Assembly: GCA_011321845.1 (NCBI GenBank) | Contig: DROQ01000042.1 | Location: 1 to 58,976 of the forward strand | Length of the DNA stretch: 58,976 nt | Direction of reading: 5' to 3' | From: Planctomycetota bacterium | GTDB lineage: Bacteria > Planctomycetota > UBA1135 > GCA-002748355 | Part shown: positions 9,316 through 17,073 of the stretch, one piece after another | Numbering within the stretch: the stretch's first letter is position 1 | Layout of the letters: each line of letters begins with the position of its first letter | The notes under the pieces: model-generated | Seen by the model: the letters and a program-made list of their open reading frames with translations, nothing else | What the model was told of the DNA's origin: nothing | Databases searched by the model: none | Made by a program: the position numbers and the translations under genes

Positions 9316-10506
9316 ATGTACGAGAACACGAAAAAGCGTTTGGTCAAGGAACTCGAGGAAATCCGCGAGGCGGGACTCTTCAAGGAGGAGCGGATCATCC
9401 AAGGCCCCCAAGGAGCTGAAATCCGAGTTCCCCAGGGCGAAGTCCTCAACTTTTGCGCGAACAACTACCTGGGCCTCTCCAACAATGAAAACCTGAAGAA
9501 AGCGGCCATGAAAGGGATCGAGGAATTCGGCTTCGGCCTCTCCTCGGTTCGCTTCATTTGCGGCACCCAGAGCATCCACAAGGAATTGGAGGCCAAGATC
9601 TCCCGTTTCCTCCAGACCGAGGACACCATCCTTTACACCTCCTGCTTCGACGCCAATGGAGGGCTCTTCGAGACCCTCCTGGGTCCGGAGGATGCCATCA
9701 TCTCGGACGCGTTGAACCATGCCTCCATCATCGACGGCATCCGCCTCTGCAAGGCCAAACGATTTCGCTACGAGCACAACGACCTGGATGATCTCGAGCG
9801 CTGCCTCAAGGAAGCTTCGGACTCGCGCACACGCATGATCGCCACCGATGGAGTGTTCTCGATGGACGGAGATGTCGCCCCCCTCCGGGAGATCTGTGAC
9901 CTGGCGGAAAAATACGATGCCCTGGTCATGGTGGATGACTCCCACGCCACGGGTTTTTTCGGACCCACAGGACGTGGAAGCATCGAATATTGCGGAGTCA
10001 TGGACCGCGTGGATGTCGTGACTTCGACCCTGGGGAAGGCCCTTGGGGGAGCGAGCGGGGGGTTCACCTCGGGAAAAAAGGAGATCGTGGCCCTGCTGCG
10101 CCAACGCTCAAGGCCCTATCTCTTCAGCAACAGCCTCCCCCCCGCCCTCGTCTGCGCGGGAATCGCCTGCCTGGATCTCCTCTCCTCCACGACCGAGCTT
10201 CGCGATCGGCTCGAACGGAACACGCAATGGTTCCGTGAAAACATCCAAAAAGTGGGATTCAAAATCCGCCCGGGAGACCACCCCATTGTTCCGATCATGC
10301 TGGGAGACGCCCGGGTTGCGACAACCATGGCCGACAAACTCCTGGAGGAAGGGATCTATGTCATCGGATTCTCCTTCCCGGTTGTCCCCAAAGGCAAGGC
10401 CCGCATCCGGGTCCAAATCAGTGCGGCTCATACCCAAGCCCAATTGGAAAAAGTTGTTTCCGCCTTTGAAAAAGTCGGCAATGCCATGGGGGTTTTAGAA
10501 AAATAG
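9316..10506 (+). CDS. kbl: 2-amino-3-ketobutyrate CoA ligase (glycine C-acetyltransferase)
   Basis: A PLP-dependent alpha-oxoamine synthase. It splits 2-amino-3-ketobutyrate with CoA into glycine and acetyl-CoA, completing threonine breakdown. The 396-aa length matches the family (about 398). Motifs are '[13 protein letters not shown]', '[13 protein letters not shown]', '[15 protein letters not shown]' and the Schiff-base lysine K241 in '[14 protein letters not shown]'. A ribosome-binding site AGGTGA lies just before the ATG and overlaps the end of tdh, consistent with translational coupling. The downstream 256-bp gap holds inverted repeats but no T-rich terminator. Confidence 0.95.
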   Translation: MYENTKKRLVKELEEIREAGLFKEERIIQGPQGAEIRVPQGEVLNFCANNYLGLSNNENLKKAAMKGIEEFGFGLSSVRFICGTQSIHKELEAKISRFLQTEDTILYTSCFDANGGLFETLLGPEDAIISDALNHASIIDGIRLCKAKRFRYEHNDLDDLERCLKEASDSRTRMIATDGVFSMDGDVAPLREICDLAEKYDALVMVDDSHATGFFGPTGRGSIEYCGVMDRVDVVTSTLGKALGGASGGFTSGKKEIVALLRQRSRPYLFSNSLPPALVCAGIACLDLLSSTTELRDRLERNTQWFRENIQKVGFKIRPGDHPIVPIMLGDARVATTMADKLLEEGIYVIGFSFPVVPKGKARIRVQISAAHTQAQLEKVVSAFEKVGNAMGVLEK

Positions 10507-10512
10507 GAACCC

Positions 10513-10762
10513 TCGTTTCCCCTCCCTCCTTCCGCTTTGGGTAGATGAAAGAAACGAGAAGAGAGGAAGCTGTGGAAAATTCCTGGCAGGGGAATTTTAC
10601 TCCCCACTCCCCTTGAGGGATTGGTATACTTTTCCACTCATTCCTTTTGGGCCTCTCTGTCTCCCCGACATCCTTTCGGGGCAGGGTCTTCCGGCCCAGA
10701 ACGTGTCATTTCCTTTTTTCCTTTTTCTTTTCTTTCCCTCTCCAATCGCAAAGGAGTCCCCA
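10513..10762 (+). promoter_or_regulatory. Leader region of first subtilase with candidate extended -10 and inverted repeat
   Basis: There is no gene in this stretch. CTCGTTTC (10512-10519) and GAAACGAG (10551-10558) can pair across a 31-nt loop. AAAATTCC (10576-10583) and GGAATTTT (10591-10598) form a perfect 8-bp inverted repeat with a 7-nt spacer. An extended -10-like TGGTATACT follows at 10622-10630. AAGGAG at 10751-10756 is the ribosome-binding site for the protease ATG at 10763. The promoter call is a guess from one hexamer. Confidence 0.3.
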
Positions 10763-13372
10763 ATGCGTAAATGGTCTTTGACCGTATTCTCGGGCGCATC
10801 CCTTTTATTGGGATCCGTCCTTCCTTCCCAGGGCCAACCGATCGGTCCTATGCCTTCTGATGGAACTGCCACGACCGCTTCGCGGGCATTGGAAGTCCAT
10901 GGGCTTCCAGGCGCCATCAAGGGAACGGAGCGCTGGATCGTTCACTTCAAGAGCCGCAACTTCGATCTCCGGGAATTCCGGAAGGCTGTCCAGTCCAACG
11001 ACGCCGCCAAAGTTTCGGCGGTTGTTCGCGATCTGGAAGCAAAGGTCAAGGCCGACCAGGCCGCCTTTGAAAAAGCCGTCGAGGCCATGGGTGGTGAGAT
11101 GGTCGCCCAGTGGTGGCTGATCAACGGCTGCGCCATCGACATCCCCCCGTCCAAGCTCGCCGAGCTTCGCAAGATGGACAATGTCGAATTCATCGAGCCT
11201 GACCGGGAAACCAATCCTCAAATCAAGACCGCGACCAACGCCAGGAACCACAATGCGGACGCCCTCCAGGCCCGCGGGATCCGTGGATTGGGTGTCACGA
11301 CCGCGATCATGGACACCGGACAGGATGAGAAGATGGGCTCGACCAACCGCCCCCACATCACCTACTACACAGACGGCAACCTCACCAAGCCTTCCCGCCT
11401 GATCGCCAACAAAAAGATCGGCGCCATGCCCGCTGACGATGTTCATGGGCACGGGACGGGCGTGGCGAGCATCGCCGCCGGCGCCAAATGGCGTACTTCG
11501 ACGGCCGACCACGGCCACGCCTATGGAGCCAAGATCGCCGGGTACTCCATCGCCAACAACACGAGGGGAAGCTCGTCCTACACCACGATGACCACCGCCT
11601 GGCAGACGATCGCCGCCGACAAGGTCCGGCTCGGTATTGTCACCGCCAACAACTCCTACTCCGGCAGCCCCAGTCCCCTGAACTCCGTTCAGAAGGCCCT
11701 GGACGCCGCCGTCCTGAACGCCGACATCCTCGTCTGCACCGCCGCCGGAAACAGCGGAAGCAGCACTAGGGTCAGCCAGGTCAACCTGAATGGCCTTTCC
11801 GTCGGCGCGGTCAACGAGAACGTCAAGACCCTGGCTTCCTTCTCCTCGCGCGGCCCCTTCACGGGCGACCGGCAGGTCTTCCCCGACATCGTCGCCAATG
11901 GTGTCTCCACCAACATGGCCCGCAGGAACCTCGAGACCTCGGACTATGTCGCCAGCGGAACTTCCATGGCCTCGCCCCAGGTTTGCGGCGCCGCCACGGT
12001 GATCCGAGCCGCCAACAAGAGCATGAAGGCCGATGAAACCAAGGCCGTCCTCCTCGCTTCCGTCGAAGCGCTCGCCGGAAGGACTGGGGTCAACCAGGTC
12101 AATGGCTATGGGACGGGATACCTCCGGGACGACATCGCCTACGCAACCGCGACCAGCGCGAACAACCATGGCCGCGGCACGCTCACCAAGGCCAGCCCCG
12201 TCTTTAAGCGGGTGATCATTGTCCAAAAGGGCAGGACCTACCAGGTGGCCATTGCGTGGAACCGGCTCAATGTCAACTCCACCACCTACTCCAACCTCAA
12301 CCTCCGGGTCCTCCAGGGAACCACCGTCCTCGGTTCCTCCTCGACCCCCAAGAACACCGAAGAGTTCGTCCGCTTCGCCGCTCCCGCAACCGGACCGGTG
12401 ATCATCGAAGTCAGGGCCGCCAGCCTGGCAGCGACCTCCCAGCCCTTCGGCTGGGCCTACGCCCAGGTCAACGCCAAGATTCCGGGCTCCTACACCGTCT
12501 TCGGTATCGGCTGCAAGGGAACCGGCACCGGGCCCAAATTCTGCGCCAGCCTCAACCCCAACGCCACGGGCAACACCACGACCAGCTGGGCCCAAAACCG
12601 CTGGTTCGTCCATCAGGTCAAGGCCAACTCCAACCTCGTGGTCACCGGATTCGACTTCCTCTGCCGGAGCTTGAGAAGCGCGCAGAACGTCCAGTCCGTT
12701 CTCTTCCTGGCGGCTTCCAACGGCAAGCCGGCAGCCAGCCCGGCCAGGACCGGCATCCTCAAGGTGGGGACAACCTCCAAGTTCTACCGGACGACCTTCT
12801 CCACCCCCATCACCATCGCCGCAGGTAAGGTCTTCTACATCGGGTACAAGACTCCCGCGAACTACAACTTCAAGCCCGAAGCAGGAGCCGGAGCAACGCT
12901 CAAGGGGACCTATTACTGGAACGGCCCGAACTGGAGCGGCCCCTGGTCCCACAGGAAGTTCGCCTGGAAGGTCAACTGCGCCGGCGGTTCTTCCGGAGCC
13001 ATCCCCTTCCTCTCCAACACCGGAGTCCCCACGCTCGGCCAGACCTTCAAGGTCAATCTCACCAGCGCGAGGAAGAACACCGCCGCTGTCCTGATTTTCG
13101 GGACCTCCAAGACCAAGTGGATTGGCCTGAACCTTCCCCTGGACCTCACCTTCCTCGGGGCCAAGGGTTGCTTCCTCCGGGCCTCCATGGACCTCTTCCT
13201 GGTTGGAACGGCAGTGGGCTCCTCGGGATCCTCCTCCATCACGGTTGGCATCCCCAACCTGACTTCCCTGATGGGTGTCCAGTTCCACAACCAGTACTTC
13301 GTCGTCGATCCGCCCGCAAACAGCTTCGGGCTGGTCTTCACCAACGGCGGAACCGGCAAGATCGGGAACTGA
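10763..13372 (+). CDS. Secreted subtilisin-like (S8) serine protease with lineage C-terminal domain
   Basis: ATG 10763 is chosen because AAGGAG lies 6 nt upstream and the product opens with a clear signal peptide (residues 1-24, 'MRKWSLTVFSGASLLLGSVL'). The 869-aa protein then has an I9-like propeptide region (about 50-150, starting 'GTERWIVHFKSRNFDL'). The S8 catalytic domain follows, with D184 ('AIMDTG'), H230 ('GHGTGVASIAAG'), oxyanion N330 ('AAGNSGSS') and S401 ('SGTSMASPQ'). A beta-sandwich P-like region comes next, then a Cys-containing module, and a C-terminal ~120-residue domain with 'LPLDLTFLGAKGC'. It is the first of three paralogues in the window. A strong terminator follows at 13421. 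It likely degrades external protein; the substrate is unknown. Confidence 0.93.
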   Translation: MRKWSLTVFSGASLLLGSVLPSQGQPIGPMPSDGTATTASRALEVHGLPGAIKGTERWIVHFKSRNFDLREFRKAVQSNDAAKVSAVVRDLEAKVKADQAAFEKAVEAMGGEMVAQWWLINGCAIDIPPSKLAELRKMDNVEFIEPDRETNPQIKTATNARNHNADALQARGIRGLGVTTAIMDTGQDEKMGSTNRPHITYYTDGNLTKPSRLIANKKIGAMPADDVHGHGTGVASIAAGAKWRTSTADHGHAYGAKIAGYSIANNTRGSSSYTTMTTAWQTIAADKVRLGIVTANNSYSGSPSPLNSVQKALDAAVLNADILVCTAAGNSGSSTRVSQVNLNGLSVGAVNENVKTLASFSSRGPFTGDRQVFPDIVANGVSTNMARRNLETSDYVASGTSMASPQVCGAATVIRAANKSMKADETKAVLLASVEALAGRTGVNQVNGYGTGYLRDDIAYATATSANNHGRGTLTKASPVFKRVIIVQKGRTYQVAIAWNRLNVNSTTYSNLNLRVLQGTTVLGSSSTPKNTEEFVRFAAPATGPVIIEVRAASLAATSQPFGWAYAQVNAKIPGSYTVFGIGCKGTGTGPKFCASLNPNATGNTTTSWAQNRWFVHQVKANSNLVVTGFDFLCRSLRSAQNVQSVLFLAASNGKPAASPARTGILKVGTTSKFYRTTFSTPITIAAGKVFYIGYKTPANYNFKPEAGAGATLKGTYYWNGPNWSGPWSHRKFAWKVNCAGGSSGAIPFLSNTGVPTLGQTFKVNLTSARKNTAAVLIFGTSKTKWIGLNLPLDLTFLGAKGCFLRASMDLFLVGTAVGSSGSSSITVGIPNLTSLMGVQFHNQYFVVDPPANSFGLVFTNGGTGKIGN

Positions 13373-13420
13373 GTTTCCCGCAAAGCTTTGAAGGTGGGAG
13401 TCTTTCCCTCCTTCAATGAA

Positions 13421-13453
13421 AAGGAGTGGGCCAATGCCCACTCCTTTTTTTTT
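13421..13453 (+). terminator. Rho-independent terminator after first subtilase
   Basis: AAGGAGTGGGC pairs perfectly with GCCCACTCCTT around a CAAT loop, followed by a run of nine Ts (13445-13453). It lies 48 nt after the protease stop and 40 nt before the msrP-like ATG. Confidence 0.9.
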
Positions 13454-13492
13454 CGGTTAGGATCTCTACCTTCCCTCGGAGCAAGAGACGCA

Positions 13493-14482
13493 ATGCACTA
13501 CATCCCCCCCAGGCCGGAATGGCAGGGCAGAGCCCAAGACATCACCGATGAGCAGATCTGGATGAACCGGAGGACCTGGCTCCGCTGGGCCGGACACAGC
13601 CTCTTGGGAGGGGCCCTTCTGGGAAACCTGGAATCTCCTCTCCTGGCTCAGCAGGGAAAAAAGGCGGCGTCCCCCGGGACCCGACCAAGTTCCAGGCCCC
13701 GAACCCGAACCCAAACCCCGTGGAAGAACCCCAAATTCCGGAACGCAGGACGCCCCCTCTCCAAGGAGGAACTGGTCACGACCTGGAACAATTTTTATGA
13801 GTTTTCCCTGCAGAAGGGGGAGGTCCACAAGCTTGTCCAACCCTTCAAGACATCCCCTTGGGCGGTCGAGATCAAAGGACTTCTCAAAAAACCCGGCACC
13901 TATGGAGTCGATGACCTCCAAAAACTGGTCCGCCCCGAAGAGAGGATCTACCGCTTCCGCTGCGTCGAGGCCTGGGCGATGACCGTGCCATGGATCGGAA
14001 TCCCTCTGGGACAGCTTTGTAAAAAGCTGGGCGTCTCGGACAAAGCCCGATACGTCCGCTTCGTCTCCTTTCAACGCCCCAAAGAAGCTCCAGGATTCAA
14101 GGCCTACCCCCACTACCCCTGGCCCTACCATGAGGCCCTGAGAATGGACGAGGCAATGAACGAACTCACCCTCTTGGGGACAGGCATCTATGGAAAGCCT
14201 CTCCCCAAACAAAACGGTGCCCCCATTCGCCTGATCGTCCCCTGGAAATACGGCTTGAAAAACATCAAAAGCATCGTTCGGATCGAATTCCTGGCCAAGC
14301 GCCCCGACACCTTTTGGCATGAGGCCGTCCCCCACGAATACTCCTGGCTTTCCAATGTGGACCCCAGGGTCCCCCATCCCCGTTGGTCCCAAGCCACCGA
14401 AAGGCTGCTGGGCAGTGACCGAAAGGTCCAAACTCTGCCTTTCAATGGATACGGAACCTTTGTTGCAAAACTCTATCAATAG
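13493..14482 (+). CDS. msrP: MsrP/YedY-like molybdopterin-dependent reductase catalytic subunit
   Basis: A periplasmic molybdoenzyme. MsrP reduces methionine sulfoxide in damaged envelope proteins, taking electrons from the haem membrane partner MsrQ. The start is ATG 13493, because upstream codons in this frame run into the terminator of the previous gene. The 329-aa protein has a Tat signal ('NRRTWLRWAGHSLLGGALLG', residues 25-44), and the Mo-ligand cysteine is C157 in 'RFRCVEAWAMTVPW'. Further family blocks are 'RYVRFVSF', 'YPWPYHEALRMDEAM', 'QNGAPIRLIVPWKYGLKN' and the C-terminal 'NVDPRVPHPRWSQATER'. No msrQ is next to it, so the partner must be elsewhere or different. The family assignment is firm; the exact substrate is inferred. 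Confidence 0.88.
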   Translation: MHYIPPRPEWQGRAQDITDEQIWMNRRTWLRWAGHSLLGGALLGNLESPLLAQQGKKAASPGTRPSSRPRTRTQTPWKNPKFRNAGRPLSKEELVTTWNNFYEFSLQKGEVHKLVQPFKTSPWAVEIKGLLKKPGTYGVDDLQKLVRPEERIYRFRCVEAWAMTVPWIGIPLGQLCKKLGVSDKARYVRFVSFQRPKEAPGFKAYPHYPWPYHEALRMDEAMNELTLLGTGIYGKPLPKQNGAPIRLIVPWKYGLKNIKSIVRIEFLAKRPDTFWHEAVPHEYSWLSNVDPRVPHPRWSQATERLLGSDRKVQTLPFNGYGTFVAKLYQ

Positions 14483-14489
14483 ACACCTG

Positions 14490-14880
14490 TACCTGGGACC
14501 ATGGATCCGGGGGAAAGGCATCGCAGTGGCTGTGATCCCGGGGACGAAAATCTGGAAGAATGCCTGGGGCGACCTCATCTTCCTGAACATGGGGCAGAGA
14601 TCGCATTGGCTGTGATTCCAGGGACGAGGATCCTGAAAAACGCCTGGCGCGACCTCATCCTCCCGGACATGGGGAAGACATCGCAAGGGCGGTAATTCCA
14701 GGAACGGGGATCCTGAAAAACGCCTGGGGCGACCTCATCCTCCCGGACATGGGGCAGGCATCGCAAGGGCGGTAATTCCAGGAACGGGGATCCTGAAAAA
14801 CGCCTGGCGCGACCTCATCTTCCTGGACATGGGGCAGGCATCGCAAAGGCGGTGATTCCGGGGAAGAGGAACCTGGGCAC
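14490..14880. repeat. 80-bp tandem repeat array, about five copies
   Basis: The marker 'TCGCA' recurs at 14521, 14601, 14681, 14761 and 14841, an exact 80-bp period. Copies share 'TGATTCC/TAATTCC...GGATCCTGAAAAACGCCTGG', 'CGACCTCATC' and 'GACATGGGGCAG'. The third and fourth copies are almost identical, and the outer ones have drifted. The edges are marked by related ACCTGGG...CCATG...GGATC segments (14491 and 14871). Because 80 is not a multiple of 3, the array is unlikely to be coding. It fills most of the 542-bp gap between the msrP-like gene and the UGA-containing gene; the rest of that gap shows nothing recognisable. Confidence 0.9.
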
Positions 14881-15010
14881 CATGCGATGGATCAGGAAAG
14901 ATGAACCATCAAAAAACGGGGGGACTCCTTGCTCCCCTTCCCTGGATCGACGAAACTGGAACATTGAGGGGGGCATGCCTCCCTACCCCTCGTTCCCCGA
15001 ACTCCTCTGA

Positions 15011-15016
15011 AAAGGA
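15011..15016 (+). promoter_or_regulatory. Ribosome-binding site that fixes the start of the UGA-containing gene
   Basis: AAAGGA lies 8 nt before ATG 15025, which opens a classical signal peptide. This supports translation starting upstream of the in-frame UGA rather than at the GTG at 15199. Confidence 0.6.
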
Positions 15017-15024
15017 TCCCCACG

Positions 15025-16014
15025 ATGTGGAAACACCTTCTTAAGCTTGGTGCCCTCGCAGTCGCCCTGGCCTTCATGGGCGCGCCTGCCGGGGCGGTCC
15101 CGCAATGATGCGGAGGCGGAGCCTCTGCACCTCCCTCCTCCGGCGGTGGAGCCGGCGGCGGCGCCGGTGGCGGCCGATCGGGAGGAGGCGGCAGAGGAGT
15201 GGCGTCCAGTTGGACCCGCCTGGAAACGAGCAAAAAACGCCTGCAAATCCGTTGGGACTATCCCGTTCCCATCGGGGAAGAGGTCCTGGACCTAAAAAGC
15301 GTTCTCAAGGAGATCCGAGGAAGGGATCCTCGGCCCTTGATCGTCCTCAGGGACTGCGACTCCTGCAAAGGGAAGGACGACGCCCTGCTCAGCAGGACCC
15401 TCGGGAACGAAAAAACCCTCCTCCTCACCCAATGGTTCCACTGCATCAAACTGGACCGCAGAGTCTTGGAAAAGAGCCACCCCTACCACATCCTCTTCTC
15501 AGGAGAGAAGCCCCCCCACCTTTTCCTCATGAGCTGGGATGGTTCCATTCGGATGGACCTGAATGGCAAACAATCCCAAAAGAAGCTCTGGATGAGTATG
15601 CGAAAAGTCCTGAAGGCCGACTACAAAAAGGATGCCCTGGTCGCCGCCCGCAATTGGCTGCGTATTCTGGACCGCTTCGATATTTTCGATTCCCAGGAAA
15701 AGAATCTCTCCACCCAACTCGACCGACTTCTGGGAAAAAAGGGCAAGGCGAAAAAGATCAAAGCCCTTGAGGCAAAGCTCGCCAAACTGAAAAAGGAGCG
15801 AGAAGCGGCCTTCAAAAAAGAACAGGACCTCATCAACCTGGTTCTCAAACACGCACCCAAGAAGAGGACCGTCGCTGACTTCGATGCCGAATCCGCTGAC
15901 GAGGTCAAGGCCTCGGGGGGAGGAGGCCTGTTGGATAAGATCCGCAAGGGAAAAGGCGAAGCCAAGAACGCTTCCGGAACCAAACCCAAGGGCGCTCTCG
16001 GAACGGGGCACTAA
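15025..16014 (+). CDS. Secreted thioredoxin-like protein with in-frame UGA (candidate selenoprotein or interrupted gene)
   Basis: From ATG 15025 the frame encodes a signal peptide (27 codons, 'MWKHLLKLGALAVALAFMGA', ending PAGAVPQ). Codon 28 is TGA (15106-15108), then TGC (Cys) and a Gly/Ala/Ser/Pro-rich linker. About 300 further codons run in the same frame to the stop at 16012-16014. The downstream part is thioredoxin-like: a strand 'RPLIVLRDCDSC', a later 'QWFHCIKLD', 'PPHLFLMSWDGS' resembling the cis-Pro strand, and a C-terminal coiled coil of about 50 residues. If UGA were decoded as selenocysteine, the mature N-terminus would carry a Sec-Cys pair on a flexible tail. Alternatives are a sequencing error, a nonsense mutation, or restart at GTG 15199, which would give a 271-aa protein without export signal. 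UGA serves as a normal stop in other genes here. Confidence 0.6.
15109..15129 (+). promoter_or_regulatory. Hairpin immediately after the in-frame UGA
   Basis: TGCGGAGGC (15109-15117) pairs with GCCTCTGCA (15121-15129) along nine base pairs, one of them G-U, closing a GGA triloop. It begins at the first base after the UGA codon. Bacterial SECIS elements also lie directly 3' of UGA with a G at the loop start, but their loop is usually 16-37 nt away; here it is 9 nt. A second small hairpin, CTCC/GGAG with loop GGCGGT (15138-15151), would be in the usual range. GC-rich DNA forms such stems easily, so the role is uncertain. Confidence 0.4.
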
Positions 16015-16035
16015 AGGGGCTCTTCCCTTCGAGAA

Positions 16036-16095
16036 GGAAACGCCCCCGGAGTGGAGGAATCCCTTTCCGCGCCGGGGGCGTTTCCCTCGGTTTTT
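16036..16095 (+). terminator. Rho-independent terminator after the UGA-containing gene
   Basis: GGAAACGCCCCCGG (16036-16049) pairs perfectly with CCGGGGGCGTTTCC (16072-16085) across a 22-nt loop, followed by TTTTT at 16091-16095. Its position 21 nt after the stop shows that the long downstream frame is treated as a transcription unit. Confidence 0.8.
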
Positions 16096-16101
16096 CTCGG
16101 C

Positions 16102-16899
16102 TTAGAGCAGCACCCAGAACAAGATCCCCCCCAGCAAAAAACGGTAGAGGACGAAGGGCAACATTCCCATTCGTTCCACCAAGGCCATGAAAGCCGCAAT
16201 GCATGCATAAGCGCTCAGAGCCGAAACAAGGACACCGAGAGCCATCATTCCGAGGGGCAGGGGAGTCCTGGATTTCCAGATGTCCCAACCCAGGGCCATA
16301 CCAGCCAGAAAAATGGTAGGGATCGAAAGCAGGAAACTGAAACGGGCCGAAGCGACGCGATCGAAACCCAGGAAGAGAGCCCCTGTCATGGTGGCTCCGG
16401 ACCGGGAAGTTCCGGGAATCATGGCAAAGACCTGGGCGACCCCGATCCAAAACGCATCCCAAAGGCGAAGTTCGGAGAGTTTGCGTTCACCCGGCCGAAG
16501 ATCCGAGATCCAGAGTAGAATTCCGAAAAAGATCGTGGCGGCGGCAATGACCCAATCCTGGCGCAGATGTTCCCCCACCCAATCCTTGGCAAAGACGCCC
16601 ACTACGCAAATCGGGAGGGTCCCCAGGATGAGCCCAATGGCCAGGCGCCCCTCGGCTTCGTCTCTCGCCCCCTTGAGATACCGGAGACCCGCCCCGCTGA
16701 GCCGAAGCAACTCGGAGCGAAAAAAGAGGATGACCGCCAGGAGCGTCCCTACATGGACCGCCACATCGAAATCGGGACCCTGGTCCGGCCAACCCAGGAA
16801 ATGGGGAAAAAGAATCAGATGTGCGGAGCTGGAGATCGGCAAGAACTCCGTCAAACCCTGCACCAGCGCAAGCACAACTGCTTGAACCCAGTCGACCAT
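16102..16899 (-). CDS. uppP: Undecaprenyl-diphosphatase
   Basis: An integral membrane phosphatase that recycles undecaprenyl pyrophosphate to the monophosphate carrier for peptidoglycan and other envelope polymers; its overproduction gives bacitracin resistance. The start is ATG 16899 with GGAGG just upstream, giving 265 aa, the usual length. Diagnostic motifs are the N-terminal 'GLTEFLPISSSAHL' and the later 'MIPGTSRSGATM', which together form the active site, with about eight hydrophobic helices. It is divergent from the second subtilase and convergent with the UGA-containing gene. Confidence 0.95.
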   Translation of the reverse strand: MVDWVQAVVLALVQGLTEFLPISSSAHLILFPHFLGWPDQGPDFDVAVHVGTLLAVILFFRSELLRLSGAGLRYLKGARDEAEGRLAIGLILGTLPICVVGVFAKDWVGEHLRQDWVIAAATIFFGILLWISDLRPGERKLSELRLWDAFWIGVAQVFAMIPGTSRSGATMTGALFLGFDRVASARFSFLLSIPTIFLAGMALGWDIWKSRTPLPLGMMALGVLVSALSAYACIAAFMALVERMGMLPFVLYRFLLGGILFWVLL

Positions 16900-17073
16900 C
16901 CATTCCTCCAATCTTTGCCCCCCTAAGGGAGCGATCCGCCCGCTTACTTCATCCTCCGGGTTATGGCTATCGGCCCACAATCAAGGGAACCTTTGTACCC
17001 TTTGAACCGTAAGTCACAAAAGCAAACTCTTTTCCACGTTCACTCGGATCCTCCCCAGCCCCAAGGCCCACCA

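Noticed and set aside
10805-13441. Minus-strand frame of 878 codons opposite the first subtilase
   Set aside because: A typical GC-rich shadow frame; Gly/Val/Asp-rich with no domain, and the opposite strand encodes an intact protease.
13466-14686. Open minus-strand frame of about 400 codons across the msrP-like gene and the 80-bp repeats
   Set aside because: It is antisense to a clear molybdoenzyme gene and depends on the repeats being open in all frames; no family resemblance and no ribosome-binding site.
14490-14880. CRISPR array
   Set aside because: The units are directly adjacent 80-bp repeats with no unique spacers, and no cas genes are present.
15199-16014. GTG 15199 as the true start of the thioredoxin-like gene
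   Set aside because: It would lose the signal peptide and the well-placed ribosome-binding site at 15011; kept only as an alternative.
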